A stretch of DNA of 10,149 nucleotides from DATKEG01 sp035544515 (GTDB taxonomy: Bacteria; Acidobacteriota; Vicinamibacteria; Fen-336): assembly GCA_035544515.1 (NCBI GenBank), contig DATKEG010000149.1:1-10149 (forward strand), written 5' to 3'. The notes beneath the pieces were generated by a model. It had not been told where the DNA came from. It saw nothing but the letters and a program-made list of their open reading frames with translations, and ran no database searches. This document shows positions 1 through 6,414 of the stretch, piece by piece (position 1 is the first letter of the stretch; the number at the start of each line of letters is the position of its first letter). The position numbers and the translations under genes were made by a program.

Positions 1-74
1 GTCTCGGCGGCATTCGCCCCGGTCAGGAGCGCGGCCGTCACGCCCAGCCCCAGGAGCCACGGCTTGGTCAGCAT
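1..74 (-). CDS. N-terminus of an exported protein, cut by the window edge
   Basis: Reading leftwards from an ATG at 74-72, the first 24 codons form a textbook Sec signal peptide: MLTK with one lysine, a hydrophobic core from about residue 6 to 18, and an A-N-A motif at residues 20-22 before AET, which fits signal peptidase I cleavage after residue 22. A purine-rich GAGGGAGGG stretch ends a few bases upstream of the ATG and would serve as the ribosome binding site. The gene is divergent from uvrA across a gap of about 100 bases. The mature protein lies outside the window, so its function cannot be told; only export is supported. Confidence 0.7.
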   Translation of the reverse strand, partial: MLTKPWLLGLGVTAALLTGANAAE

Positions 75-172
75 GGTGCCCTCCCTCGGGTGATGGTCCG
101 GCAAGGGCATGAAGGATACCCCGAGACGCGGTAAGATGACCGGTTCCCTTTCCGGAGAGCCCGACGCCATCC

Positions 173-3025
173 ATGGAACTCGACCGCATCGTCATCACCG
201 GCGCGCGCCAGCACAACCTCAAGAACGTGACCGTGGAGGTCCCGAAGAAGAAGCTGGTCGTCTTCACGGGCGTCTCCGGCTCGGGCAAGTCCAGCCTCGC
301 CTTCGACACGCTCTACGCCGAGGGACAGCGGCGCTACATCGAGAGCCTCAGCGCGTACGCGCGGCAGTTCCTCGGCCAGATGGACAAGCCGGTCTACGAT
401 TCCATCCGCGGCCTGGCTCCCACCATCTCCATCGAGCAGAAGGCGGCCAGCGCGAACCCGCGCTCGACCGTCGGCACCATCACCGAGATCCACGACTACC
501 TGCGCGTCCTGTGGGCGCGGGTGGGCCGGCTCACCTGCCACAACTGCGGCCGGCCCGTCTCCCAGCAAAGCTCGCAGCAGATCGTCCAGGAGATCTCCTC
601 GCTCCCGGAGGGCACGAAGTTCCTGCTCCTCGCTCCCCTCATCCGGGAGCGGAAGGGCGAGCACAAGGACATCCTCGACCAGGCGCGCAAGGCGGGCTTC
701 ACGCGCATCCGCGTGGACGGCGTCGTGGTCTCGCTCGAGGACGACGTCCGTCTCGACAAGAAGAAGAAGCACAGCCTGGACGTGGTGGTGGATCGGCTGA
801 TCGCCAAGCCCGGCCTCGGGCAAAGACTCTTCGACTCGGTGGAGACGGCGCTGCGCCATGGTCAGGGAACGGTGGTCGTCGCCCCCGAAGGCCAGCCGGA
901 AAGGATCCTCTCCGAGCATCGCGCCTGCCACTACTGCGGGATCTCGTTCCCGGAGCTGACGCCGCAGCTCTTCTCCTTCAACTCCCCGCAGGGCATGTGC
1001 CCGGAGTGCTCCGGGCTGGGCACGCGCATGGAGATGGACCCCGACCTGGCCGTGCCCAACCCCGACCTGTCGATCAACGAGGGCGCGGTCAAGCCGCTGG
1101 GCGCGGTCGGCGAAGGGACGGGCTGGGGGACCGACGTGGTGCGCGCGGTCGCGCGCGAGCGGGGTATCGACCTCAACGCGCCGTGGAGGACGCTGCCCGC
1201 CGCCCACCGCAAGATCATCCTCTTCGGCACCGGGGACGACCGCGTGCGCGTGCAGCTCCGCGGGTCGTGGGGGGGCGGGCACTTCCGGCTCAAATACGAG
1301 GGCGCGCTCAACTCCATGATGCGCCGCATGAAGGAGACGCAATCGGACGACATGCGGCAGTACTACCAGCGCTTCCTCTCAAACCGCCCCTGCTCGGCCT
1401 GCGCCGGCCGGCGCGTCCGGAGAGAGGCGCTGGGCGTGAGGATCGCCGGCCACCACATCGCCGAGGCCACCGCCCTGAGCGTGGACGCCGCGCTGGGCTT
1501 CTTCGAGGGACTCGACCTGCGGGGCGCCGAGGCCACCATCGCCGCCGAGCTGCTCAAGGAGATCCGCGCCCGGCTGCGTTTCCTGCGCGACGTCGGCCTC
1601 GGCTACCTCACGCTGGACCGGCCGGCCCCGTCCCTCTCCGGCGGCGAGGGCCAGCGCATCCGGCTGGCCAGCCAGATCGGCAGCGAGCTGACCGGGGTCA
1701 TCTACGTCCTCGATGAGCCCTCCATCGGCCTGCACCAGCGCGACAACCGCAAGCTCCTGGCCGCGCTCAAGCACCTGCGCGACATCGGCAACACGGTCGT
1801 GGTCGTGGAGCACGACCGCGAGGCCATGGAGGAGTCGGACTGGATCGTGGACTTCGGTCCGGGAGCCGGCCGGCACGGCGGTCACATCGTGGCCGCGGGC
1901 ACGCCCGCGGAGGTGAAGGCCTCGCCGGAGAGCCTGACCGGACGCTACCTGCGCGGCGACCTGCAGATCCCGCTGCCTCTGCGGCGGCGCGCGGGTGACG
2001 GGCGGAAGATCGCCGTGGTCGGCGCCCGCGAGAACAACCTCAAAGGCGTCACCGTGGACATCCCGCTCGGCCTCTTCGTAGCCGTGACCGGCGTGAGCGG
2101 CGCGGGCAAGAGCACGCTCGTGAACCAGATCCTCTACCCGGCGGTGGCGCGCGCCCTGCACGGGAGCGACAGGCCGGTGGGCGCCCACGACAAGGTGCTG
2201 GGCCTGGGCGAGATCGACAAGATCATCGACATCGACCAGAGCCCCATCGGGCGCACGCCCCGGTCCAACCCCGCGACCTACACCAAGCTCTTCGATTGCA
2301 TCCGCGACTTCTTCGCCCTCCTGCCCGAGGCGCGCATGCACGGCTACGGCGCTGGGCGCTTCTCCTTCAACGTGAAGGGCGGCCGCTGCGAGGCCTGCGA
2401 GGGCGACGGCGTCAAGCGCGTGGAGATGCACTTCCTCCCGGATGTCTACGTTCCCTGCGAGGTGTGCCACGGCAGGCGCTTCAACGAGGCCACGCTGCAG
2501 GTGAAGTACAACGGCCTGTCCATCGCGGACGTCCTCGACCTGACCGTGGACGAAGCGCTGCAGGTGTTCAAGAACCACCCGCAGGTCCGCCGCCCGCTGG
2601 AGACGCTGGCCGACGTGGGCCTGGGCTACATCGCGCTCGGCCAGAGCTCGCCCACCCTCTCGGGCGGCGAGGCCCAGCGCGTGAAGCTCTCGCGCGAGCT
2701 GTCGAAGCGCTCCACGGGCCGCACGCTCTACATCCTGGACGAGCCCACCACGGGACTGCACTTCGACGACATCCGGAAGCTCCTCCGCGTGCTCGACCGC
2801 CTGGTCGAGGGCGGCAACACCGTGGTGGTCATCGAGCACAACCTCGACGTGATCAAGACCGCCGACCACGTGATCGACGTCGGTCCCGAGGGCGGCGACG
2901 CGGGCGGCCGGGTGGTGGCCACCGGCACCCCGGAGCAGGTGGCGGCGGTGGCGGAGAGCTACACGGGCCGTTTCCTGGCCGACCTCCTGCCGCGGCCGGC
3001 GCCGAGCCGCCGCGCGGCGCGCTGA
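173..3025 (+). CDS. uvrA: UvrABC excinuclease subunit A
   Basis: UvrA is the dimeric ABC-type ATPase that finds bulky or UV-induced DNA lesions and loads UvrB in nucleotide excision repair. The 950-residue product is full length for the family. ATPase I has Walker A GVSGSGKSS at 33-41, signature LSGGEGQR from 488 and Walker B with DEP at 514-516. ATPase II has Walker A GVSGAGKST at 640-648, signature LSGGEAQR from 829 and DEP at 856-858. The two zinc modules are intact: C252/C255 with C276/C279, and C739/C742 with C762/C765. An extra CxxC (122/125) lies in the first insertion region. Homology begins right at ATG 173 (MELDRIVITGARQHNLKNV), which fixes the start; the nearest SD-like GGAGAG at 154-159 is rather far (13 bases). 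I see no LexA-type box upstream. The gene stands alone, not beside uvrB or uvrC. The long ORFs on the opposite strand are codon-bias shadows. Confidence 0.98.
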   Translation: MELDRIVITGARQHNLKNVTVEVPKKKLVVFTGVSGSGKSSLAFDTLYAEGQRRYIESLSAYARQFLGQMDKPVYDSIRGLAPTISIEQKAASANPRSTVGTITEIHDYLRVLWARVGRLTCHNCGRPVSQQSSQQIVQEISSLPEGTKFLLLAPLIRERKGEHKDILDQARKAGFTRIRVDGVVVSLEDDVRLDKKKKHSLDVVVDRLIAKPGLGQRLFDSVETALRHGQGTVVVAPEGQPERILSEHRACHYCGISFPELTPQLFSFNSPQGMCPECSGLGTRMEMDPDLAVPNPDLSINEGAVKPLGAVGEGTGWGTDVVRAVARERGIDLNAPWRTLPAAHRKIILFGTGDDRVRVQLRGSWGGGHFRLKYEGALNSMMRRMKETQSDDMRQYYQRFLSNRPCSACAGRRVRREALGVRIAGHHIAEATALSVDAALGFFEGLDLRGAEATIAAELLKEIRARLRFLRDVGLGYLTLDRPAPSLSGGEGQRIRLASQIGSELTGVIYVLDEPSIGLHQRDNRKLLAALKHLRDIGNTVVVVEHDREAMEESDWIVDFGPGAGRHGGHIVAAGTPAEVKASPESLTGRYLRGDLQIPLPLRRRAGDGRKIAVVGARENNLKGVTVDIPLGLFVAVTGVSGAGKSTLVNQILYPAVARALHGSDRPVGAHDKVLGLGEIDKIIDIDQSPIGRTPRSNPATYTKLFDCIRDFFALLPEARMHGYGAGRFSFNVKGGRCEACEGDGVKRVEMHFLPDVYVPCEVCHGRRFNEATLQVKYNGLSIADVLDLTVDEALQVFKNHPQVRRPLETLADVGLGYIALGQSSPTLSGGEAQRVKLSRELSKRSTGRTLYILDEPTTGLHFDDIRKLLRVLDRLVEGGNTVVVIEHNLDVIKTADHVIDVGPEGGDAGGRVVATGTPEQVAAVAESYTGRFLADLLPRPAPSRRAAR

Positions 3026-3040
3026 CGCGCGGCGCGCGGC
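3009..3040 (+). terminator. GC-rich hairpin enclosing the uvrA stop codon
   Basis: Bases 3009-3022 pair with 3027-3040 in a 14-position stem with one G-G mismatch (3017/3032). The 4-base loop TGAC (3023-3026) contains the TGA stop of uvrA. There is no following T-tract, so it is not a classical intrinsic terminator; it may pause or attenuate transcription, or be chance in an almost pure G+C stretch. Confidence 0.35.
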
Positions 3041-3128
3041 AGCACCGGCCACATCGCGCGTGAACCCGGACCTCACCGGCTGGCGCGCATCCGCCAGACG
3101 CGATAGGCTACCGCCCCGTCCGCGCCGG

Positions 3129-3135
3129 AAGGAGG
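3129..3135 (+). promoter_or_regulatory. Shine-Dalgarno AAGGAGG deciding a GTG start
   Basis: AAGGAGG lies 4 bases before the GTG at 3140. It is one of the best anti-SD matches in the window and supports 3140 as the start of the following exported protein. No convincing -35/-10 pair is visible in the 114-base gap after uvrA. Confidence 0.7.
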
Positions 3136-3139
3136 CCTG

Positions 3140-3973
3140 GTGAGCCGTCCCTGGGTCGTTCTACTGGTGCTGGCGGCCGTGCCCGCCGGAGGGGAGCCAC
3201 CCCGGCGAGCCCTCACCGAAGCCCTCGGCGGTTCCGTCAACACCCTCGGCATCCAGCAGACGCTCGAAGCGAGCTGGACGTGGCCGCTCGGCCGCTCGTC
3301 CCACCCCCTCCGCAAGGACACCTCTTTCGCCCTGGGGCTGACGAACCATGTCTCCCCGGCCTACGTCCGCCTGGGCGGCTGGGCGGCCTTCTCGCCGCTC
3401 TCCGTCCTGGAGCTGCGTGCCGGCGTCGAGCCCGCGTACTACTTCGGCATCCTCGGATCGCTGATCGGCTTCCCGACCCAGCGCGCCGTCTTCGACGAGG
3501 ACGCGCGACGCGCGCTCAGGCCGCAGGCCGTGTCGGGCAAGGGTGTCCGCCTCTACTTCGCGCCCACCCTCCGGGCCCGGGTGGGCCGCGTGGTCGCGAG
3601 CGGCACGTTCGACCTCGAGCGCTGGGACGTGGACGGGCCGGGCCCCTTCTTCTACGAGCCCCTGCGCGACACCGTGCTGGCCTCGCACGGCGACTCGCTC
3701 TGGCGGACCTCCACGATCGTGGTCCGCGAGTCGCTGGGCAAGGACGGGCGGAAGCTGCTGGCCGGCCTCCATCACGAGTTCATGCGCGTCCGCCGCGCGC
3801 CGGAGAACGACATGCACCGCCTGGGGCCGCTCGCGATCTGGACGCTCGGGCACCGCCGCTTCGGCGTGCACGACCCGACCCTCCTGGTGAACGTCTACTA
3901 CTACCTGGAAGACCCGTACAAGCGGCACGAGCCGGGCGCCGCCGTGAGCGTGCGCTTCGGCTTCGGCCGCTAG
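3140..3973 (+). CDS. Exported, probable outer-membrane beta-barrel protein, family not recognised
   Basis: The 277-residue product starts at GTG behind a strong SD. Residues 1-18 (MSRPWVVLLVLAAVPAGG) look like a short signal peptide. The rest has no long hydrophobic helix. It shows runs of alternating polar and aromatic or hydrophobic residues typical of beta strands, for example TSFALGLTNHV, VLELRAGVEPAYYFGIL, LLVNVYYYLED and the terminal AAVSVRFGFGR. The last residue is Arg, not the usual Phe of a BAM-targeted barrel, although aromatics sit in the last strand. It follows uvrA by 114 bases on the same strand, probably as its own unit, and converges on the DHS-like gene. I do not recognise a named family. 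An outer-membrane or periplasmic role is inference from the strand pattern alone. Confidence 0.8.
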   Translation: MSRPWVVLLVLAAVPAGGEPPRRALTEALGGSVNTLGIQQTLEASWTWPLGRSSHPLRKDTSFALGLTNHVSPAYVRLGGWAAFSPLSVLELRAGVEPAYYFGILGSLIGFPTQRAVFDEDARRALRPQAVSGKGVRLYFAPTLRARVGRVVASGTFDLERWDVDGPGPFFYEPLRDTVLASHGDSLWRTSTIVVRESLGKDGRKLLAGLHHEFMRVRRAPENDMHRLGPLAIWTLGHRRFGVHDPTLLVNVYYYLEDPYKRHEPGAAVSVRFGFGR

Positions 3974-3985
3974 CCGACAGGCCCT

Positions 3986-4008
3986 TTCACCACGGAGGGC
4001 GCAGAGGG
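3986..4008. repeat. Degenerate 'CACCACGGAG..CAGAGG' intergenic repeat unit
   Basis: The 51-base gap between two convergent genes holds TTCACCACGGAGGGCGCAGAGG. From memory this resembles the dispersed 'ACCACGGAG-n-CACGGAGG/CACAGAGG' repeats seen between genes in many GC-rich soil bacteria. Only one copy is visible in the window, so its repeat nature is inference. Flanking GCCCT (3981-3985) and AGGGC (3996-4000) could form a small hairpin between the convergent stops. Confidence 0.3.
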
Positions 4009-4024
4009 GAACGAAGAGCCCTCA

Positions 4025-4960
4025 TCAGCGGCCTTCGATGAGCGCGGCGGCGAGCAGCGGCACCAGGATCTCGTGGTGGCCGGTCAGGCTGTAGCCGCGG
4101 CCCACCCCGCGCGTGGGCCGCTGGACGACGTTGACGTTGGGCCGGTAGGACTGGATGAAGTCGAGGTTGGCGGTGGCGAAATCGGTGAGGTCGTGGCCGA
4201 GGTTGCGGGCGAGCGTGACCGCCTTGAGGAACACCTCGGGCAGCAACACCGCCGACCCGACGTTGAGGTAGACGCCGCCGCCGCCGAGAGCGGCCACCTC
4301 CGCGGCGAACAGCCGGAAGTCGAGATGGGTGGCGCGGCCGAGCGCGGCGGGGTCGCACGCGGGATGCATGTGCACGATGTCGGTGCCGACGGCCACGTGC
4401 ACGGTGGCGGGCAGGCCGAGCCGCCGCGCGGCGGCCAGCAGACTGACCGCCAGGTGCGGCGGCTGCCGCGCCTGCAGGTAGCGGCCGAGCGCCGCCCCCA
4501 GGCCGAGTCCGTCGCGGTCGCCTTCGGTGATGGCGCGGTTGACCTCCTCGCCCGTCTCGCGCGCCATGCCGAACTCGCCGGAACCGAGCCCCGCGTCCAC
4601 CTCTTCCGAGGTCTGCCCGGCCACCGCCAGCTCGAAGTCGTGGACGATGCCCGCGCCGTTGAGGGCCAGGCCGGTGACGAACCCCCGCTCCATGAGGTCC
4701 ACGATCACCGGCGAGAGCCCCACCTTCAGCACGTGCGCGCCCAGCCCCCAGACCACGGGCTTGCCCGCCGAGCGCGCGCGCCGGACCTCGGCCACGACCT
4801 GGCGCAGCGCGTCCGCGCCCAGCAGGCGCGGCAGCGAATCGAGGAACGTCTGGAAGCTCGCCCCGGCGGCGTGCGGCCGCGCGAAGTCCCCCAGCGTTAC
4901 CTTGCTCTTCCGACCGGCCAGGGGGTAGGTGCGGACGCCGGCGAGGTCGAGCGGCTTCAT
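4025..4960 (-). CDS. Conserved protein resembling the deoxyhypusine synthase fold, coupled to a SIS isomerase
   Basis: The 311-residue soluble protein starts at an ATG (4960-4958) that overlaps the stop of the upstream isomerase gene in ATGA. A GAGGAGGAG purine stretch about 11 bases upstream is its SD. Notable blocks are VVWGLGAHVLKVGLSP (69-84), a glycine- and histidine-bearing segment LNGAGIVHDFELAVAGQTSEE (100-120), TDIVHMHP (193-200), GGGGVYLNVGSAVLLPEV (226-243) and LTGHHEILVPLL (292-303). The GAH..GLSP...GAGxxHDFE layout resembles the NAD-binding Rossmann-like deoxyhypusine synthase superfamily as I remember it. I do not see the catalytic-lysine block (around SGA..DEAVSWGK) of true DHS, so hypusine formation is unlikely. 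Being locked to a phosphoheptose isomerase points to sugar-phosphate metabolism, but this is inference. Confidence 0.85.
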   Translation of the reverse strand: MKPLDLAGVRTYPLAGRKSKVTLGDFARPHAAGASFQTFLDSLPRLLGADALRQVVAEVRRARSAGKPVVWGLGAHVLKVGLSPVIVDLMERGFVTGLALNGAGIVHDFELAVAGQTSEEVDAGLGSGEFGMARETGEEVNRAITEGDRDGLGLGAALGRYLQARQPPHLAVSLLAAARRLGLPATVHVAVGTDIVHMHPACDPAALGRATHLDFRLFAAEVAALGGGGVYLNVGSAVLLPEVFLKAVTLARNLGHDLTDFATANLDFIQSYRPNVNVVQRPTRGVGRGYSLTGHHEILVPLLAAALIEGR

Positions 4961-5532
4961 CCGCGGACGAGCTCCTCCTCGACGACCTGGCAGAGCACGT
5001 GGACGACCATCCCGTGCACCTCCTGGACGCGCGCCGTGTCGCGGTGCGGCACGTCGATCAGGTGGTCCACGAGCTCCTTCGCCTCGCCGCCGCCCTCGCC
5101 GGTGAGGGCGATCGTGACCAGGCCGCGTTCCCGGGCCAGCCGGAGCGCGGCCAGCACGTTGGGTGACCGGCCCGAGGTCGAGATGCCCACCGCGGCGTCT
5201 CCCGGGCGTCCGTGCGCCTCCATCTGCCGCCGGAACACGTTCTCGAAGCCAAGGTCGTTGCCGACGGCGGTCAGCACCGAGGTGTCGGTGGTGAGCGCGA
5301 GGGCGGACCAGGCCGCACGCTCGCGCCGGAAGCGGCCGACCAGCTCGGCCGCGAGGTGCTGGGCGTCGGCGGCCGAGCCGCCGTTGCCGAAGGCGAGCAC
5401 CTTGCCCCCGCCGCGGAGGCACTCCGCCATGCGCCGTCCGGCCGCGAGCAGGAGCGGCGCCTTCTCCGCGAAGAAGCGCTGCTTCAGGGCCGCGCTCTCC
5501 GCGGCCAGGCGCCTTATGTCGGCTTCGTTCAT
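4957..5532 (-). CDS. gmhA: SIS-domain sedoheptulose-7-phosphate isomerase, GmhA type
   Basis: GmhA converts sedoheptulose 7-phosphate to D-glycero-D-manno-heptose 7-phosphate, the first step to ADP- or GDP-heptose for LPS core and other glycans. The product is 191 residues, the usual length. The SIS core shows FGNGGSAADAQHLAAEL (48-64, with the candidate catalytic Glu63), a phosphate-binding STSGRS loop, and LTGEGGG. The C-terminal QEVHxxxxH motif (His173 and His178) includes the position expected for the catalytic histidine. I chose ATG 5532 (MNEADIRRLA) because homology begins there; an upstream in-frame extension to 5643 is low-complexity and runs through a permease remnant. There is no spaced SD before this ATG; a candidate promoter with a very short leader sits just upstream (5545-5573). 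Its stop overlaps the next gene's start by 4 bases. Related SIS proteins (DiaA, other sugar isomerases) are the alternative. Confidence 0.88.
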   Translation of the reverse strand: MNEADIRRLAAESAALKQRFFAEKAPLLLAAGRRMAECLRGGGKVLAFGNGGSAADAQHLAAELVGRFRRERAAWSALALTTDTSVLTAVGNDLGFENVFRRQMEAHGRPGDAAVGISTSGRSPNVLAALRLARERGLVTIALTGEGGGEAKELVDHLIDVPHRDTARVQEVHGMVVHVLCQVVEEELVRG

Positions 5533-5544
5533 TCCCCGGCCGCG

Positions 5545-5573
5545 ATTATCGGCGGCATCGCGCCCGGGGCCAA
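5545..5573 (-). promoter_or_regulatory. Candidate sigma70-type promoter for gmhA, nearly leaderless
   Basis: On the minus strand TTGGCC (5573-5568, 4 of 6 to TTGACA) and GATAAT (5550-5545, 5 of 6 to TATAAT) are separated by exactly 17 bases. A start about 7 bases past the -10 would fall near 5538, only about 6 bases before the ATG at 5532. This agrees with the lack of a properly spaced Shine-Dalgarno there. Confidence 0.5.
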
Positions 5574-5578
5574 ACCCC

Positions 5579-5689
5579 TGAGGTGTCGGACGAGCGGCCG
5601 CGGCCCGCGCCGAGCGCGGTGCGGATGGCGATCTCCCGCTCACGGGCGCGCGCGCGGGCCAGCAGGAGGTTCGCTACGTTGGCGACGAA
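5579..5689 (-). pseudogene. Orphan frameshifted fragment of a MacB/FtsX-type ABC permease
   Basis: Between the DnaJ-like stop and gmhA, the minus strand encodes (5689 to 5594) FVANVANLLLARARAR followed by EREIAIRTALGAGRGR. This is the well-conserved block after a transmembrane helix in MacB-like/ADOP permeases (family consensus NVANLLLARAAARxREIAIRxALGAGRxRLVRQL). Directly after GRGR the matching continuation LVRHL appears in another frame, as if one base had been lost. No start codon, partner ATPase, or other part of the roughly 400-800-residue permease is nearby, and about 37 codons is all that remains. It is best read as a relic of a recombination or deletion between permease genes. The frame is formally open to the left and right, but the flanks do not look like protein. 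Confidence 0.7.
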
Positions 5690-5708
5690 GCCGGGGGCGG
5701 CCGGCCGC

Positions 5709-6287
5709 TCAGAACTGCCGGATGTGGACCGTGAGGAGGATGGAGAGGACCGACGGGTCGTCCACCGCAACCTGGAAGACCGTACCCTCCTGGACCCCGG
5801 GCGGTATGCGCAGGGGCACGGGCAGCCGGCGCTCGATCTTGCCCTCGCCCTCGCAGCGCCCGCAGTCGAACACGAATCCGCCGGTGCCTTCGCACGCGGG
5901 GCAAGTGGACGACATCGGCACGTCGAGGGCCAGCATGCCGCCGACGCCCGCTTCACGCGGCGTGAGCAGGATCTCGCCGCTCAGGCTTCCCGGCCGGATA
6001 GGCCGGCGCAAGTCCCCCGCCGCCGGGCTGCGCACGAACGACCAGGCCAGGGAGCGGAACTTGTCGCCTTCGCCTTGACAGAGCGTTTCGTCGTATCGGC
6101 GGCGTCGTTCCGCGTCCGTCAGGGTCTCGTAGGCCGCCTGCAGCTCCTGGAACTCGTCGGGGGCGCGAACGGGATCGAGGTCGGGGTGGTACTTCTTGGC
6201 CAAACGCCGGTAGGCCCGCTTGATGGCCGCGGTGGTCGCATCCCGGGACACGCCGAGGATGAGGTAGAGATCCTTGGGCTTGTCCAT
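5709..6287 (-). CDS. Minimal DnaJ-like co-chaperone with a half-size zinc finger
   Basis: The product has 192 residues against about 370-380 for DnaJ. The J domain spans residues 5-67, with the HPD motif at 34-36 (KKYHPDLD), which activates DnaK ATPase. A short linker (68-100) replaces the long G/F region. A CTD1-like strand region (EILLTPREAGVGGMLAL, 105-121) is interrupted by only two CxxCxGxG motifs, C129/C132 and C142/C145, enough for one zinc site; DnaJ normally has four. It resumes with IPPGVQEGTVFQV (161-173) and stops after one CTD, with no CTD2 or dimerisation tail. I chose ATG 6287 (MDKPKDLYLILG) because the J-domain start follows; an upstream ATG at 6326 lies inside a palindrome and the -35 region. 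No dnaK or grpE is adjacent. It is divergent from the urate-oxidase-N gene and probably shares control with it. Confidence 0.9.
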   Translation of the reverse strand: MDKPKDLYLILGVSRDATTAAIKRAYRRLAKKYHPDLDPVRAPDEFQELQAAYETLTDAERRRRYDETLCQGEGDKFRSLAWSFVRSPAAGDLRRPIRPGSLSGEILLTPREAGVGGMLALDVPMSSTCPACEGTGGFVFDCGRCEGEGKIERRLPVPLRIPPGVQEGTVFQVAVDDPSVLSILLTVHIRQF

Positions 6288-6296
6288 CTGGTTCCC

Positions 6297-6326
6297 ACCA
6301 TATGTCGTAGGTTCCGGGCCTGTCAA
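6297..6326 (-). promoter_or_regulatory. Promoter for the DnaJ-like gene, -35 in the palindrome
   Basis: On the minus strand a perfect TTGACA (6326-6321) is followed after 18 bases by TATGGT (6302-6297, 4 of 6 to TATAAT). Initiation would fall near 6290, leaving only about 3 bases before the ATG at 6287, so a near-leaderless mRNA is implied unless the true -10 differs. Confidence 0.5.
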
Positions 6327-6340
6327 GTACCTTGACAGGC
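6318..6340. promoter_or_regulatory. Perfect palindromic operator between divergent genes
   Basis: The arms GCCTGTCAAG (6318-6327) and CTTGACAGGC (6331-6340) are exact inverted complements around a 3-base TAC centre. Each arm contains one TTGACA box, one on each strand, so a dimeric regulator bound here would cover the -35 boxes of both divergent promoters. It is not the CIRCE element of HrcA, nor a LexA box. It happens to fit TGTNA-N7-TNACA, the TnrA/GlnR-type pattern, but that factor is known from Firmicutes, so I leave the regulator unassigned. Confidence 0.65.
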
Positions 6341-6361
6341 GGCGGCGAGGGTGAATATGAT
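6332..6361 (+). promoter_or_regulatory. Strong sigma70-type promoter for the urate-oxidase-N gene
   Basis: A perfect TTGACA -35 (6332-6337) and TATGAT -10 (6356-6361, 5 of 6) are separated by 18 bases. The start would be near 6368, giving a leader of about 47 bases that ends with the SD GGAGGGAG (6401-6408) before ATG 6415. This is the closest match to a housekeeping promoter in the window. Confidence 0.65.
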
Positions 6362-6414
6362 CGCTTCTCCACCGTCAAAAACCGGGCAAGAGTCAACAGC
6401 GGAGGGAGATTTCC

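Noticed and set aside
132..137. TAAGAT as a -10 box for uvrA
   Set aside because: It matches 4 of 6 bases, but the 17-base-upstream position (ATGAAG) does not resemble a -35, so I do not call a promoter.
68..1342. Long minus-strand open frame opposite uvrA (424 codons), with another of 565 codons at 1379-3076
   Set aside because: These are codon-bias shadows of uvrA in high-GC DNA. Their products are Arg/Ala/His-rich with no family motifs, while the uvrA frame carries every expected motif.
109..1716. 535-codon plus-strand frame overlapping uvrA in another phase
   Set aside because: The translation is Arg/Pro/Gly-rich low-complexity sequence with no domain; it is a shadow of uvrA.
4073..5581. 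502-codon plus-strand frame across the isomerase and DHS-like genes
   Set aside because: It is the antisense shadow of two genes with clear homology and coupled start/stop signals.
5533..5643. N-terminal extension of gmhA to the upstream ATG at 5643
   Set aside because: It would add 37 low-complexity residues encoded by the permease remnant in another phase; family length and homology begin at 5532.
6318..6340. Palindrome as a CIRCE (HrcA) element controlling the DnaJ-like gene
   Set aside because: CIRCE is TTAGCACTC-N9-GAGTGCTAA; neither the arms nor the spacing match.
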